Notes under the pieces: generated by a model
What the model saw: only the letters and a program-made list of their open reading frames with translations
What the model was told of the DNA's origin: nothing
Database searches by the model: none
Made by a program: the position numbers and the translations under genes
Assembly: GCF_000176175.1 (NCBI RefSeq)
Contig: NZ_ACZP01000022.1
Coordinates: 62,068-126,067 of the forward strand
Direction: 5' to 3'
DNA: 64,000 nt
Source of the DNA: Vibrio furnissii CIP 102972
GTDB taxonomy: Bacteria; Pseudomonadota; Gammaproteobacteria; Enterobacterales; Vibrionaceae
In this document: positions 42,562 to 51,854 of the stretch, in pieces
Numbering within the stretch: position 1 is the first letter of the stretch
Layout of the letters: each line of letters opens with the position of its first letter

Positions 42562-43518
42562 TCATCGTCCGAAATGCGCCGTCAAAGACAGCATGGAAGG
42601 ACCAACTGCTACGATAAAAAAGCAGGGCCAAATAAACAGAAGCAGCGGAAAAATCATTTTGGTCGGAATTTTAGCGGCAATTTCTTCAATTTCTTGATTC
42701 CGTTTATCACGGAAGTCTTCCGTGTAATCGCGTAAAGTTTGCGAAATACTGCCACCGATACGCGAGGCATGCGCCAGCATACTCACCAAGCCGCTAATTT
42801 CAGTAAGGCCAGTTCGCTCGACCAACTGCGCCATCGCTTCAGACATCTCAACACCCGCTTTAATCTTCGCGCACACGGTATCCAACTCATCTGCCAGATC
42901 CGGATGGGAGATCATCAACTCGTCTGCAACGCGGCGCAGTGCGGCATTAAACCCTAACCCCGATTCCGTACACACCACCAGCAAATCCAACGCATCCGGA
43001 ATACCGCCTTTGATTCTCGATTTGCGTTTTTTAACCATTCGATCCAAAAGAAAATTGGGTAGAAACAGCCCCATGGCCACACTAAAAACCACGATTAACT
43101 TGAGATTTTTCATGTCTGGATAGAGAAAATACATCAGCGCACTGATGGACACCCCGGCGAGTGTTGACAGCACTTTCAACGCATAAAAAGTATTTAATGC
43201 GCTCGCATCATGATAGCCCGCATGCATCAATTGATGACGTACACTCTCTCGCTCTTTGATGTTTTTGGGTGACATAATTGGCGCAATCGATTCCAAGGTA
43301 TTATGGATTTTGTCGCGTTTTTTAGCCAAATTGCCGGGTGTTTTCACCGTCCCCTCTTTGCGAATTTCTTCAAGTTGACGTTGAATCGGCGCTTTGGTTC
43401 CCACCACAATCAGCGCCACCGACATGATCAACAACACTGTGGCGATCAAAATCAACCCCAGAAACACGGTCTGCTCGTTCAGTTGAAATGAGGATAATGC
43501 AGTCAGTAAATCGTCCAT
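42562..43518 (-). CDS. tadC: Tad inner membrane platform protein TadC
   Basis: This 318-residue protein carries one T2SSF (GspF-like) domain with conserved KGGIPDALDLLVVCTESGLGFNAALRRVADE and LAHASRIGGSISQTLRDYTEDFRDKRNQEIEE. Membrane helices lie near residues 17-40 and 80-125 and at the C-terminus (IFPLLLFIWPCFFIVAVGPSML). With TadB it forms the platform that couples the TadA motor to Flp pilin assembly. I chose the ATG at 43518, one base after the tadB stop with GAGG upstream, instead of the frame start at 43578, which would overlap tadB by 59 bases. Confidence 0.9.
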   Translation of the reverse strand: MDDLLTALSSFQLNEQTVFLGLILIATVLLIMSVALIVVGTKAPIQRQLEEIRKEGTVKTPGNLAKKRDKIHNTLESIAPIMSPKNIKERESVRHQLMHAGYHDASALNTFYALKVLSTLAGVSISALMYFLYPDMKNLKLIVVFSVAMGLFLPNFLLDRMVKKRKSRIKGGIPDALDLLVVCTESGLGFNAALRRVADELMISHPDLADELDTVCAKIKAGVEMSEAMAQLVERTGLTEISGLVSMLAHASRIGGSISQTLRDYTEDFRDKRNQEIEEIAAKIPTKMIFPLLLFIWPCFFIVAVGPSMLSLTAHFGR

Positions 43519-43519
43519 A

Positions 43520-44485
43520 TTACACCTCGAAATTGATGATATGTCGCATCCACAAAGAGCCCAGAAATAGGCTGACAATCCCGTAGCTAATCACTCCCAC
43601 ACCTCTCGGGTCTTCGTACAGAGGAGACACGTATCCAGGATGGATCAGTGACATCACGATAAATAAAACAAAGGGTGACAACACCAATATCCAAGCAGAC
43701 ATGCGGCTTTCGGCAGAAATGGTTTTGATTTTTCGAGCTAACTTAAACCGCGCCCGCAACACCTTCGACACTTTGTCTAGGTTCTCAGACAAGTTGCCGC
43801 CCGTCTCTTTTTGCAATAACACGGCACTGGAAAATGCCAGCATCGATACCGTGGGCGTTCTGTCCGCCATCTGCATAATCGCGAGGCGCAAGTCATAGCC
43901 GTAATTCAGCAAGTTAAAGGTATTTTTGAATTCAACCCCAATGGGCGCGGGCATTTCATTCCCTACCTCATTGAATGATTGTGTGAGCGGCTGACCTGCT
44001 TGTAGCATGCGACGAATGATATCCAACGCATCCGGCAGTTGTTCTTCAAACTTTGATAAGCGGTCAGATATTTTTTTCTGTAACGTCATGTGTAGGCATA
44101 CCCACACAAAGGCGACAGAAGCGAGGCACAAGTACCAGACTTGCCCGAGAATGAGTAAAAGTAGCCCCAGCCCCAAACTCAAAACCGTTGTGACGCCAAG
44201 CGTCTGCGAGAGCGACCAATCAAACCCGGACAACTCAATGCTTTTTTTCAGCGAAGCGAACGCCTTCACTTGCACCAAACGACGATCCAATGGCGTCAGG
44301 CTTTTCAGATAGTGCTCTTGCAACAATGAGCGACTTTCTTCATCCAGATTAGATTGTGTTTCTTTAAGCCGATTCGCCAGTTCTTTGTGTTTCGCCTTAC
44401 TCCCAGCCGCCGGGAGAATCAAGGCCTGTGAAATAAACACCACCGCAAAAAACAGCAGCACAAAAAACATCGTGATATCTTGCAT
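43520..44485 (-). CDS. tadB: Tad inner membrane platform protein TadB
   Basis: This 321-residue protein has a T2SSF domain near residues 155-280, with EEQLPDALDIIRRMLQAGQPLTQSFNEVGNEM and SAVLLQKETGGNLSENLDKVSKVLRARFKLARKIKTISAESR. Hydrophobic helices at the N-terminus, near residues 95-130 and at the C-terminus anchor it in the inner membrane. It pairs with TadC as the pilus platform. It starts nine bases after the tadA stop and ends two bases before tadC, so all three are translated together. Confidence 0.92.
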   Translation of the reverse strand: MQDITMFFVLLFFAVVFISQALILPAAGSKAKHKELANRLKETQSNLDEESRSLLQEHYLKSLTPLDRRLVQVKAFASLKKSIELSGFDWSLSQTLGVTTVLSLGLGLLLLILGQVWYLCLASVAFVWVCLHMTLQKKISDRLSKFEEQLPDALDIIRRMLQAGQPLTQSFNEVGNEMPAPIGVEFKNTFNLLNYGYDLRLAIMQMADRTPTVSMLAFSSAVLLQKETGGNLSENLDKVSKVLRARFKLARKIKTISAESRMSAWILVLSPFVLFIVMSLIHPGYVSPLYEDPRGVGVISYGIVSLFLGSLWMRHIINFEV

Positions 44486-44494
44486 AGAGACCTC

Positions 44495-45955
44495 CTACTG
44501 GTACGTCTCATTGAAAATTTCATACGGCAAATGGAAGCCTCGTTTTGACAACGAATCATGGCACTGAGGAATCACCCCGGTTGCCGTGTAGTGCCCCACC
44601 ACATTGCCTTCATCATCCATCCCTTGACGTTGGAACTTAAAAATTTCCGACATGGTGATGATGTCTCCTTCCATGCCATTAATTTCTGAAACGCTCACCA
44701 TACGACGCTTCCCGTCTTCCTGACGCTCCATTTGCACCACCAAATGAATCGCAGAAGCGATTTGAGCACGCAAATTCTTGGTCGAGATATTCCAGCCTGC
44801 CATCGCAAACATATTCTCTACCCGGCTCAATGCATCACGCGGTGTATTGGCGTGAATGGTCGCCAACGAACCATCGTGACCTGTATTCATGGCGGCAAGC
44901 ATATCCACCGCTTCACTACCACGGACCTCCCCCAGCACAATACGATCCGGTCGCATACGCAATGAGTTTTTGACCAAATCACGCTGCGTGATTTCCCCTT
45001 TGCCTTCCAAATTCGCCGGACGGGTTTCCAAACGCACCACATGAGGTTGTTGCAGTTGCAGCTCCGCTGAGTCTTCGATGGTGATGATGCGATCTTCTTT
45101 GGGGATGAAACCGGAAAAAATGTTGAGCGTGGTGGTTTTACCGGAGCCGGTACCGCCCGAGATCAGGATGTTCAGTTCACCTTTCACAGCCGCTTCGACA
45201 AATTTAGCCATTTGCTCAGACAGGGAATTGAAAGACAGCAGGTTATCCATGGTCAGCTTGTCGACCGCAAAACGACGAATGGAAACGGATGGGCCATCCA
45301 ATGCGAGGGGGGGAATAATGGCATTCACACGCGAGCCATCCGCGAGTCGCGCGTCCACCATCGGTGAAGCTTCATCGATACGACGCCCAACTTGGCTCAC
45401 GATACGGTCGATGATATTGCGCAGATGGCGATCATCCAAAAAGGTGTAGGGGGTTCGTTCCAGTTTACCGCGGCGTTCAACGAACACACTTTTAGGGCCA
45501 TTCACCAAGATATCCGAGACGGTGGAATCATGCAGCAAAGGTTCTAAGGGGCCGAGGCCAAACACTTCATCCTCGATCTGTTTGATCACACGCTTGCGGC
45601 CTTCTGCACTCAGCGCATGCGTTTGATCATCAGCCATCAATTGTACGATCGCATCATGCAAATCTTTCTTAGCGCGATCTTTTTCCAAGCTTGAAAGCAG
45701 TGCCAAATCTAACGTTTCCAACAAGCGCTGATGATAATAGTGCTTCACAGCCAGCTCTTGCTCTAGCTGCTTACGCGCATCATCGATTTCGCGGTTTTTA
45801 GCATCCGATTCGCGAAGTTTTCTCTCCAAAGGACTTTCATCCTGCTTGGGGCCAGATGCTAAAAGCGTGGATTTGGGTTCTATATGGGGTAAATCCTCAA
45901 CTTTGAGCACCTGGTCTTGAAACTCGGTATTGATGTTTTTTCTTTTGAAGAACAT
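44495..45955 (-). CDS. tadA: Tad pilus assembly ATPase TadA (CpaF)
   Basis: This 486-residue secretion ATPase of the VirB11/CpaF family has Walker A ISGGTGSGKTTTLNIFSGF (about residues 265-283). It also has the Asp box ITIEDSAELQLQQPHVVRLETRP, Walker B RPDRIVLGEVRGSEAVDMLAAMNTGHDGSLATIHAN and the conserved His in the last segment. It forms a hexamer that powers both extension and retraction of Flp pili. The 130-residue N-terminal region is charged and partly coiled. It follows tadZ by 17 bases. Confidence 0.95.
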   Translation of the reverse strand: MFFKRKNINTEFQDQVLKVEDLPHIEPKSTLLASGPKQDESPLERKLRESDAKNREIDDARKQLEQELAVKHYYHQRLLETLDLALLSSLEKDRAKKDLHDAIVQLMADDQTHALSAEGRKRVIKQIEDEVFGLGPLEPLLHDSTVSDILVNGPKSVFVERRGKLERTPYTFLDDRHLRNIIDRIVSQVGRRIDEASPMVDARLADGSRVNAIIPPLALDGPSVSIRRFAVDKLTMDNLLSFNSLSEQMAKFVEAAVKGELNILISGGTGSGKTTTLNIFSGFIPKEDRIITIEDSAELQLQQPHVVRLETRPANLEGKGEITQRDLVKNSLRMRPDRIVLGEVRGSEAVDMLAAMNTGHDGSLATIHANTPRDALSRVENMFAMAGWNISTKNLRAQIASAIHLVVQMERQEDGKRRMVSVSEINGMEGDIITMSEIFKFQRQGMDDEGNVVGHYTATGVIPQCHDSLSKRGFHLPYEIFNETYQ

Positions 45956-45972
45956 GCAACCCTCCTAATCCG

Positions 45973-47196
45973 TCAGGAAAATAAACGCTTAATCCAACCT
46001 TTTTTCTCTTTGACTTCAGGCGCTAACGTTTGAGATAACTCAATCACTGATTTAGTAATCGAGCTGTTTTTCTTCGATTCAACCACAGGTTTTCCTAAGT
46101 TGGCACTTTCAATCGCCGCCTTAAAATCATTCGGAATCATATGTACGTTGACCCCCGTGATCGTCTGTTCAATATCCTTCATCTTAATTTGCTGACGCTT
46201 TTCATAGCGATTCACAATCAGCTCGATCTGTTCTTTGGAAATCCCATATTCCAGCATCAATGACTTGGCGATGCGCGAGGTATTTTTGATCCCCACTAAG
46301 TTTTGTTGCGTCACCAAAAACACTTTGGATGAATGAGACAACACCGGGGCAAACATGCGATCAACCCCCATCGACAGATCCACAAAAACATAGGGATAGT
46401 ATTCCATCAACGTCGGCAGCAACTTGCCCAGTTGCATTGCTTTGTCAAAATTCTCGTTGTGATTTTCATGCTTAAAGCTTAGTACATGTAAGCCCGATGG
46501 ATGCTTGGAAACCAAACTATGCAGCGAAATTTCGTCCAAATCTGCCACGTTCGCAATGGCATCATTGATGCTGTAAGTCGGGTTTAAATTGAGGTAATCC
46601 ATGATCACCCCAAAGTGAATGTCTAAATCCAGTAACAACACTTTATTTTTGTGCTGCAATGCCACTTCAACGGCGGTATTCAACGCAATCGTCGTCGCGC
46701 CAGAGCCCCCTTTGGTATTAATAAAGACGAAAAGCTGCCCTAACTTTCTGGCTGCAATTTTCTCTTCAGCCGTGTTTTTTAGTAATGGGACCAGTTCCTC
46801 TAACGTGGCTTGATCCGACACAAAATCAGCCGCGCCAATACGCAGGGCAATTTTGAGCGCGCCATTATCACTCTCATCACCAAACACAATCAGAGAGGTA
46901 TTAACCTCTTCTTCATCCACTTCTGGACTTTCGTAATTTTGTAGTTCAATGACTTTCTGCGCCCAATTGGGGCCGGTTTCGACAAAAATTAAATCTGGCG
47001 GCGAAAAATGCTTAAAGCTGTCAGACATCACACCATGCAGCGAAATGACTTCAAAACTGATGCTATGGCATTTCGATAACTCGCTCATCATATGGAGCTT
47101 GAACCGGTCGCTAGAATACAGAACCCATACCGATAAACTGGTTTTGAGCCTCAAATTACTGCTGTCACCTCGTGATAACTTCACGGCCTCTCCCAT
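45973..47196 (-). CDS. tadZ: Tad localisation ATPase TadZ (CpaE, ParA/MinD-like)
   Basis: This 407-residue protein has an N-terminal receiver-like domain (about residues 20-145) without an obvious phospho-acceptor. It is followed by a MinD/ParA-like ATPase with the deviant Walker A FINTKGGSGATTIALNTA (about 158-175), then VLLLDLDIHFG and FVDLSMGVDRM. TadZ proteins place the pilus machine at a pole and recruit TadA. I chose the ATG at 47196 with an AGAGGG site; the frame extends to 47214, overlapping tadF. The chosen start leaves a 12-base gap after the tadF stop. Confidence 0.9.
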   Translation of the reverse strand: MGEAVKLSRGDSSNLRLKTSLSVWVLYSSDRFKLHMMSELSKCHSISFEVISLHGVMSDSFKHFSPPDLIFVETGPNWAQKVIELQNYESPEVDEEEVNTSLIVFGDESDNGALKIALRIGAADFVSDQATLEELVPLLKNTAEEKIAARKLGQLFVFINTKGGSGATTIALNTAVEVALQHKNKVLLLDLDIHFGVIMDYLNLNPTYSINDAIANVADLDEISLHSLVSKHPSGLHVLSFKHENHNENFDKAMQLGKLLPTLMEYYPYVFVDLSMGVDRMFAPVLSHSSKVFLVTQQNLVGIKNTSRIAKSLMLEYGISKEQIELIVNRYEKRQQIKMKDIEQTITGVNVHMIPNDFKAAIESANLGKPVVESKKNSSITKSVIELSQTLAPEVKEKKGWIKRLFS

Positions 47197-47207
47197 AGCA
47201 ATCCCTC

Positions 47208-47696
47208 TTAGCAATCGGTCTTATCATCAGGATCTGAAGAACCAGGGCGCAAAACGCCCAAAGACTCTGAAGGTAAAGTGGTTTCAAAATCAGGAACAGA
47301 AACCACGCCACTTGAACCTAAAAAACTCAGCAACCCTGAAAACTGGTAGCTATAACCGGTAACGCGAGCCCTCACGTAATAAATGTCCGCTTGATAACTG
47401 GTTGGCGGGTCTGTGACTTTGCTGCCATCCGCGCCCAAATATTCAATCACCAAATTGGCTGAAGTAAATCCATCCGGCGCCCCATCGTTCAATGCCAACG
47501 ACGGTATATCCGGATCGGATACCACACACACGGTGGCAAAACGAGCCGCTTTTCGCGTGATGTTGTTGATGGTCTGCATCGAGTAGGCATAAAGCCCCAT
47601 TTCTATGATCGCAAATAAAATGAGCAGTAATACTGAAGCGAGCAATGTAAATTCAACGAGTGCCAATCCTCGCTGTATACGACGAAACGATTTCAT
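47208..47696 (-). CDS. tadF: TadF-like minor pseudopilin
   Basis: This 162-residue TadE/F-type protein has a prepilin-like N-terminus, RIQRGLALVEFTLLASVLLLILFAII. Cleavage would fall after the Gly of RGLALVEF, followed by one hydrophobic helix. The remainder is a soluble periplasmic domain. It ends in an acidic tail with a terminal Cys (DDKTDC), which is unusual. Minor pseudopilins of this family are processed by TadV and needed for pilus assembly. It overlaps tadE by four bases. Confidence 0.82.
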   Translation of the reverse strand: MKSFRRIQRGLALVEFTLLASVLLLILFAIIEMGLYAYSMQTINNITRKAARFATVCVVSDPDIPSLALNDGAPDGFTSANLVIEYLGADGSKVTDPPTSYQADIYYVRARVTGYSYQFSGLLSFLGSSGVVSVPDFETTLPSESLGVLRPGSSDPDDKTDC

Positions 47697-48124
47697 AGCG
47701 TCGTCCTCATCACCGCTGACGAACTCAGTACGATATTGGCCAGCAAGGCATCTGGTAAAATATTCAACAATGGTACGTAGTCATAACTGGCTGACACCAC
47801 CACAAACTTATCCGCATGAGTCACCGTGACATCGTCCACAGTCAAGGTCGTGAGCAATGGCGTTCCGGTCCCTGCTTTGTTGCCATACACCACCATATTT
47901 TTGATGTCCGCCACCAGTGCAATCGAGTCGGAATTGGATGTACCATAAATATCAGTGACCGCATATCGGCAGCCATTCTGGACGGTTTTGCTGAGCGTGT
48001 TATAGCGCACGAAGGCATTACCAAATTCAACAATTCCCCCCAATAACACCAGCAACAACGGCACGGTAATAATGAACTCCACCGCGGCTAAACCAGCTTG
48101 CTTTTTCATGAGGCGTTTCATCAT
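47693..48124 (-). CDS. tadE: TadE minor pseudopilin
   Basis: This 143-residue protein begins MMKRLMKKQAGLAAVEFIITVPLLLVLLGGIVEFGNAF, the TadE domain with a predicted TadV cleavage after Gly11 and the conserved Glu at position +5. The rest is a small periplasmic domain. It sits between tadG and tadF, overlapping the first by one base and the second by four, so the three pseudopilin genes are translationally coupled. Confidence 0.87.
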   Translation of the reverse strand: MMKRLMKKQAGLAAVEFIITVPLLLVLLGGIVEFGNAFVRYNTLSKTVQNGCRYAVTDIYGTSNSDSIALVADIKNMVVYGNKAGTGTPLLTTLTVDDVTVTHADKFVVVSASYDYVPLLNILPDALLANIVLSSSAVMRTTL

Positions 48125-49347
48125 TACGACTCCTCACTATTGGGGTCCTTGTACAGGACAATTCGATGAGGACCATTGGACGTACTGGTGCCATTGTTAC
48201 GAGTATTTTTCACGGTGCAATCTTCGATAAACTCGCCAAAAATTGAAGTATGTCCACCGTTAGAATTGGGCGCCTTTTGCAGCAAAAAGAAACACCCGAT
48301 CGCGGATACGGCAAAGTTGTTTGTCCCACCACTTGCACCCGAACAGTCCACAACCGGAATCGCCAGAATCCGTCGCTCGGCATCACCATTGCTTTTGCAA
48401 TTCGTCGCATCACCAGGGCACACATTGTCATTCAAATCGTCTTTGTAATCTTGATACCCCCACGCAGGGGTCGAGCCGACATCTGCATCCGTCAATGTCG
48501 GTGTCGTTTGTTTAACATACAAATCCGGAGGGTAATCTGTGGCACTCAGGCCACCACCTGAATAGTCGCCAAACCGAGTATTCAGCCCTTGCCCGACCGG
48601 CCCGACGGTATTACCCGGTTTGGTGGTAACCGTTTCCCCGGCATCCAAATCAACACAGCCGGCGTAACCACCGGCCAATGCTTCACGCACCGTGCTCGCA
48701 CCAGAACCAAAATCAAGTAATTGAAAATTACCAGACCCCATCGCCGGATCGTTTTGGTCAGCAATTTTGAGGGCATACACGACGCCTGCGTCATAACCAT
48801 TCGTTCCAGCATCATCGCCTTCACACACCGCCATTGGCACAATATTACACGCATTCCCGCCCGGGCTAGGCCCTGCGACAGCGCTGGCTGTTAAGCGTTT
48901 AGTCACCCCCATGACTCGAGCGAAAAAAAAGCTTTCTAAATCCAATTGATTGATCACCACGCGAACATAGCGATCACCGTCAGGCGAACTCGAATAACCT
49001 GAATCAGGAAAAACCGTCGGATCGTTGGAAAACTGCACCTCAACGTTCACCACATTCGAGACATCCAGAGTCAACTCAGCGTTACCTGCGGCGGTCGACA
49101 TTTTGGTTAATGTCGACCGCGCAATCGTGTCGGCTTGCGCCTCTGTCCCATCTTTATCCAATACAATTGCCGCTGCCAGAGCCGCTGCATCCACGCTATT
49201 TTGCAACTTGGTCCGATTCATCATTGCGTGGTTGATATCAATGGCAAAGGCGGCAACTGCGATGAGCACCAACATTGCTATGGTAACAATCACAACAACC
49301 AGACCTCGCTGCTTACGAATTCCACGAAGTGGGCGTTGTGTATTCAT
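48124..49347 (-). CDS. tadG: TadG-like pilus assembly protein
   Basis: This 407-residue protein has the TadE/G N-terminal segment RKQRGLVVVIVTIAMLVLIAVAAFAIDINHAMMNRTKLQNSVDAAALAAA, a single N-terminal helix with an AIDIN motif. A large periplasmic domain rich in Asp, Asn and Gly follows. Six or more cysteines in the C-terminal half may form disulfides. No complete von Willebrand A metal-binding motif (DxSxS) was seen, unlike some TadG proteins. It overlaps the tadE start by one base and follows the small lipoprotein gene by 11 bases. Confidence 0.82.
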   Translation of the reverse strand: MNTQRPLRGIRKQRGLVVVIVTIAMLVLIAVAAFAIDINHAMMNRTKLQNSVDAAALAAAIVLDKDGTEAQADTIARSTLTKMSTAAGNAELTLDVSNVVNVEVQFSNDPTVFPDSGYSSSPDGDRYVRVVINQLDLESFFFARVMGVTKRLTASAVAGPSPGGNACNIVPMAVCEGDDAGTNGYDAGVVYALKIADQNDPAMGSGNFQLLDFGSGASTVREALAGGYAGCVDLDAGETVTTKPGNTVGPVGQGLNTRFGDYSGGGLSATDYPPDLYVKQTTPTLTDADVGSTPAWGYQDYKDDLNDNVCPGDATNCKSNGDAERRILAIPVVDCSGASGGTNNFAVSAIGCFFLLQKAPNSNGGHTSIFGEFIEDCTVKNTRNNGTSTSNGPHRIVLYKDPNSEES

Positions 49348-49358
49348 AACGACCTCGA

Positions 49359-49616
49359 CTATTTAAAGCCCTCAAGAATCTGACTGGTTGAGCCCCCTTT
49401 GAGCTCTTCCCCTTTCTTACCAGTATAGGTGTTGTAAACACCTTCCATACGTTCCCCAGTACCATCAGGCAAAACCTCTAGGTTTTCTTTCGTGGCATTG
49501 GGGTTATAAGTTTGTAACTGTTTCACCTGCGCGACATGGGTCCCTAATCGAGGCTCGTTGGCACATCCACTCAGCAGCATCAACGGTAGCGACAAAATCA
49601 AAACAACATATTTCAT
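49359..49616 (-). CDS. Small lipoprotein of the Tad locus
   Basis: This 85-residue lipoprotein has a signal peptide with lipobox (MKYVVLILSLPLMLLSGC, Cys18) and a short polar mature part ending KGGSTSQILEGFK. I chose the ATG at 49616, preceded by AAGGAG at good spacing; the longer frame from 49661 overlaps rcpA. It occupies the position between the secretin gene and tadG where many Tad loci carry rcpB. Its small size and lipid anchor suggest a pilotin for the RcpA secretin; that is inference, and sequence similarity to RcpB is not apparent. Confidence 0.75.
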   Translation of the reverse strand: MKYVVLILSLPLMLLSGCANEPRLGTHVAQVKQLQTYNPNATKENLEVLPDGTGERMEGVYNTYTGKKGEELKGGSTSQILEGFK

Positions 49617-49626
49617 AAGATGCTCC

Positions 49627-51096
49627 TTACAGATCATGACCAAAAGAACCTTCCGAACCACCCTTACCCGTCGTCGCCATTTCGTCGTAGCTATCTGACG
49701 CTTTGGTGCGTTTCACATCACGAGGCCCTGCGATATAAGCCCCTTGTCCCAACAAGTAGTATTTCAGATCGGTCGGCTCGACAAATGCATCCGTCGGCAA
49801 CACCACTTTGCTACGATCAATCGGTTTTGCTAGACGCGGGGTGACCAAAATCACCAGCTCAGTTTCACCCGAAACATATTCTTGGCTATTGAACAGTTGT
49901 CCGAGAACCGGAATGTCCCCAATGCCCGGAAACTTGCTCACCGAGTCGCGCACATTTTCACTCAATAGCCCGGCAATCCCGATGGTCTGTCCATCAGCAA
50001 GTTCCAAGGTGGACGCCGCGCTTCGACGCGTGATCGGTGGAATGTAGTACGCCGCATTGGTGCCCGATGGCGAAACCGTTAAGGTAGTTGAACTGGCGAT
50101 TTCACTCACATCCACAGCCAGATTCAGGTTGATTTTTTTGTCACTCAACACGGTCGGAATGAATTTCAACCCAACCCCGTACTCTTTGTATTCGATGGTG
50201 ATGCCGTCTCGATTAGGGACAGGAATAGGAAATTCCCCACCCGCTAAGAACTCAGCTTTGGCCCCACTTAATGCTGTGAGGTTAGGCTCGGCCAAGACTT
50301 TGGCCACCCCATTCTCTTTGGCAACATCTAAGGCCAACGTAAATAGGGTATCGCCATCAATAAAGGTTGATAACAACCCTGTACTATCAATCGTGGGAGC
50401 ATTAAACACTGGCCCCGCGACTCCCGTGATGTCATCAATGTAGCCCCCCGCAGATGTTGCACCCCACGAGAACTTGCCGTTCCCTTCGAAGAAATGGAAA
50501 TTGGAGTCAAAACGGCGAACTAAGCTGCGTTGTACTTCTGCAACCGTGACTTCAATCATCACTTGCTGCGCACCACCAATCGACATCAAATTCACCACGC
50601 CTGTTTTTTCCGCCTCTTTATTTCTTGAATCCGTCGCCTTATCCGCGGTATCGCCTGACGCGTAGGTTTCCGCGAGTCGTAATGCCAAATTCATTTTTTC
50701 TTGTGAACTGACCTGCCCGCTCAAAATCAAACGATTTTGCGCGCTGTGTACGGAGATCGTTTCGTTGGGTAAAAATTCATACAGTTTGGCTTTCAGGCTA
50801 TTCACGTCGTGCGTGACCTCAATGTTGATCGACTCCAGCAATTGGCCTCGTCTATCCCAAGCCATTAAGTTGGTCGACCCTAATCGCTTCCCGATCAAAA
50901 ACAGTTCATCAGCTTTGAGCATCACAATATCCAAAACCTCTGGATCCCCAAGCGAAACTCGGCTCGCAGCCCCTTGAAGTTTCACGTAAGTTGATTTGTG
51001 ATGAGGAACGGTCACCACTTTACCGCTCTGATTCGCGGCATAGACCCATTGACTGCACGTCAGGAAAAGGATCAGCGTTGTCATTATCGTTTTCAT
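49627..51096 (-). CDS. rcpA: Tad outer membrane secretin RcpA (CpaC)
   Basis: This 489-residue secretin has a Sec signal peptide (MKTIMTTLILFLTCSQWVYA), an N-terminal pilus-secretin domain (VTVPHHKSTYVKL, GSTNLMAWD) and a BON-like segment (ENRLILSGQVSSQEKMNLAL type, near residue 120). The C-terminal secretin domain shows VLAEPNLTALSGAKAEFLAGGEFPIPVP and the signature LADGQTIGIAGLLSENVRDSVSKFPGIGDIPVLGQLF. It forms the outer-membrane pore for the Flp pilus. It lies eight bases after the rcpC (cpaB) stop. Confidence 0.93.
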   Translation of the reverse strand: MKTIMTTLILFLTCSQWVYAANQSGKVVTVPHHKSTYVKLQGAASRVSLGDPEVLDIVMLKADELFLIGKRLGSTNLMAWDRRGQLLESINIEVTHDVNSLKAKLYEFLPNETISVHSAQNRLILSGQVSSQEKMNLALRLAETYASGDTADKATDSRNKEAEKTGVVNLMSIGGAQQVMIEVTVAEVQRSLVRRFDSNFHFFEGNGKFSWGATSAGGYIDDITGVAGPVFNAPTIDSTGLLSTFIDGDTLFTLALDVAKENGVAKVLAEPNLTALSGAKAEFLAGGEFPIPVPNRDGITIEYKEYGVGLKFIPTVLSDKKINLNLAVDVSEIASSTTLTVSPSGTNAAYYIPPITRRSAASTLELADGQTIGIAGLLSENVRDSVSKFPGIGDIPVLGQLFNSQEYVSGETELVILVTPRLAKPIDRSKVVLPTDAFVEPTDLKYYLLGQGAYIAGPRDVKRTKASDSYDEMATTGKGGSEGSFGHDL

Positions 51097-51104
51097 CTTT
51101 CACC

Positions 51105-51854
51105 TCACTCTTTTACACGAACATTCGATGAGTTCGTTCCTTTGATGATGGTGACACTAGGCGGCGGCACATAACGACGCACCACTTTTTCCTCAACCGC
51201 ATGCGGATTACGCAACACCAGCTGAATGTCTCCCTTACTTTTGGCACTCAATAGTTTTTCTGCCTCTTTGGGAGAGACTTCCAACGTCACGGCTCGAACA
51301 ATAATCGGCTTGTTTTCTTGCGTCTTTGCGGTTTGGTCAACGGCTAACACACGAATGTCTTTCAAAATGGTGGTCGTGTTGGCAGACGTTTTGCTGTACT
51401 GAATCGTGTTCAACACATCGACTTTATTCCCCGGCAGCAAGAAGCCCGCGACACCAATCACGTCATTCACGCGAATGGTGACCGCTCGTTTATCTTCAGG
51501 AATCAACGCGGCGAGCGTGGCCCCTTCACCGGGAATACTAAGACGTTGCGCGACGATAATTTCATTGGGGTAGATATCGGATTCGGCGATCTTTCCTATC
51601 ACTTCCGTGGGCTCAGAAAATTGATTTTCGGTCATCCATGATTTTTCTAGCAAACGGGTGGTTAAGTATTGCTCTTCAATCACCGTACTGGCTGGAATAT
51701 CACGGGATGCCACCACGACAGGCACCCGCTCAACCACTTCCACTTCGGTTTGTGGTTGTACTTGCCGGTCCATCCATTGTTTGGCAAAAAACACCGCGCC
51801 AAGCCCAAACAGTACAGACAGCAGAAATAACAAAATCACTTGATTACGACTCAT
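51105..51854 (-). CDS. rcpC: Tad assembly protein RcpC (CpaB)
   Basis: This 249-residue protein has an N-terminal membrane anchor (VILLFLLSVLFGLGAVFFA), a SAF domain (RVPVVVASRDIPASTVIEEQYLTTRLL, residues about 45-70) and an RcpC-type C-terminal domain. The family is thought to contact peptidoglycan or the secretin. I chose the ATG at 51854, which has GGAGGAGG upstream and overlaps the stop of the AAA ATPase gene as ATGA; the frame start at 51899 would overlap more. Coupling with the ATPase gene is therefore tight. Confidence 0.88.
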   Translation of the reverse strand: MSRNQVILLFLLSVLFGLGAVFFAKQWMDRQVQPQTEVEVVERVPVVVASRDIPASTVIEEQYLTTRLLEKSWMTENQFSEPTEVIGKIAESDIYPNEIIVAQRLSIPGEGATLAALIPEDKRAVTIRVNDVIGVAGFLLPGNKVDVLNTIQYSKTSANTTTILKDIRVLAVDQTAKTQENKPIIVRAVTLEVSPKEAEKLLSAKSKGDIQLVLRNPHAVEEKVVRRYVPPPSVTIIKGTNSSNVRVKE

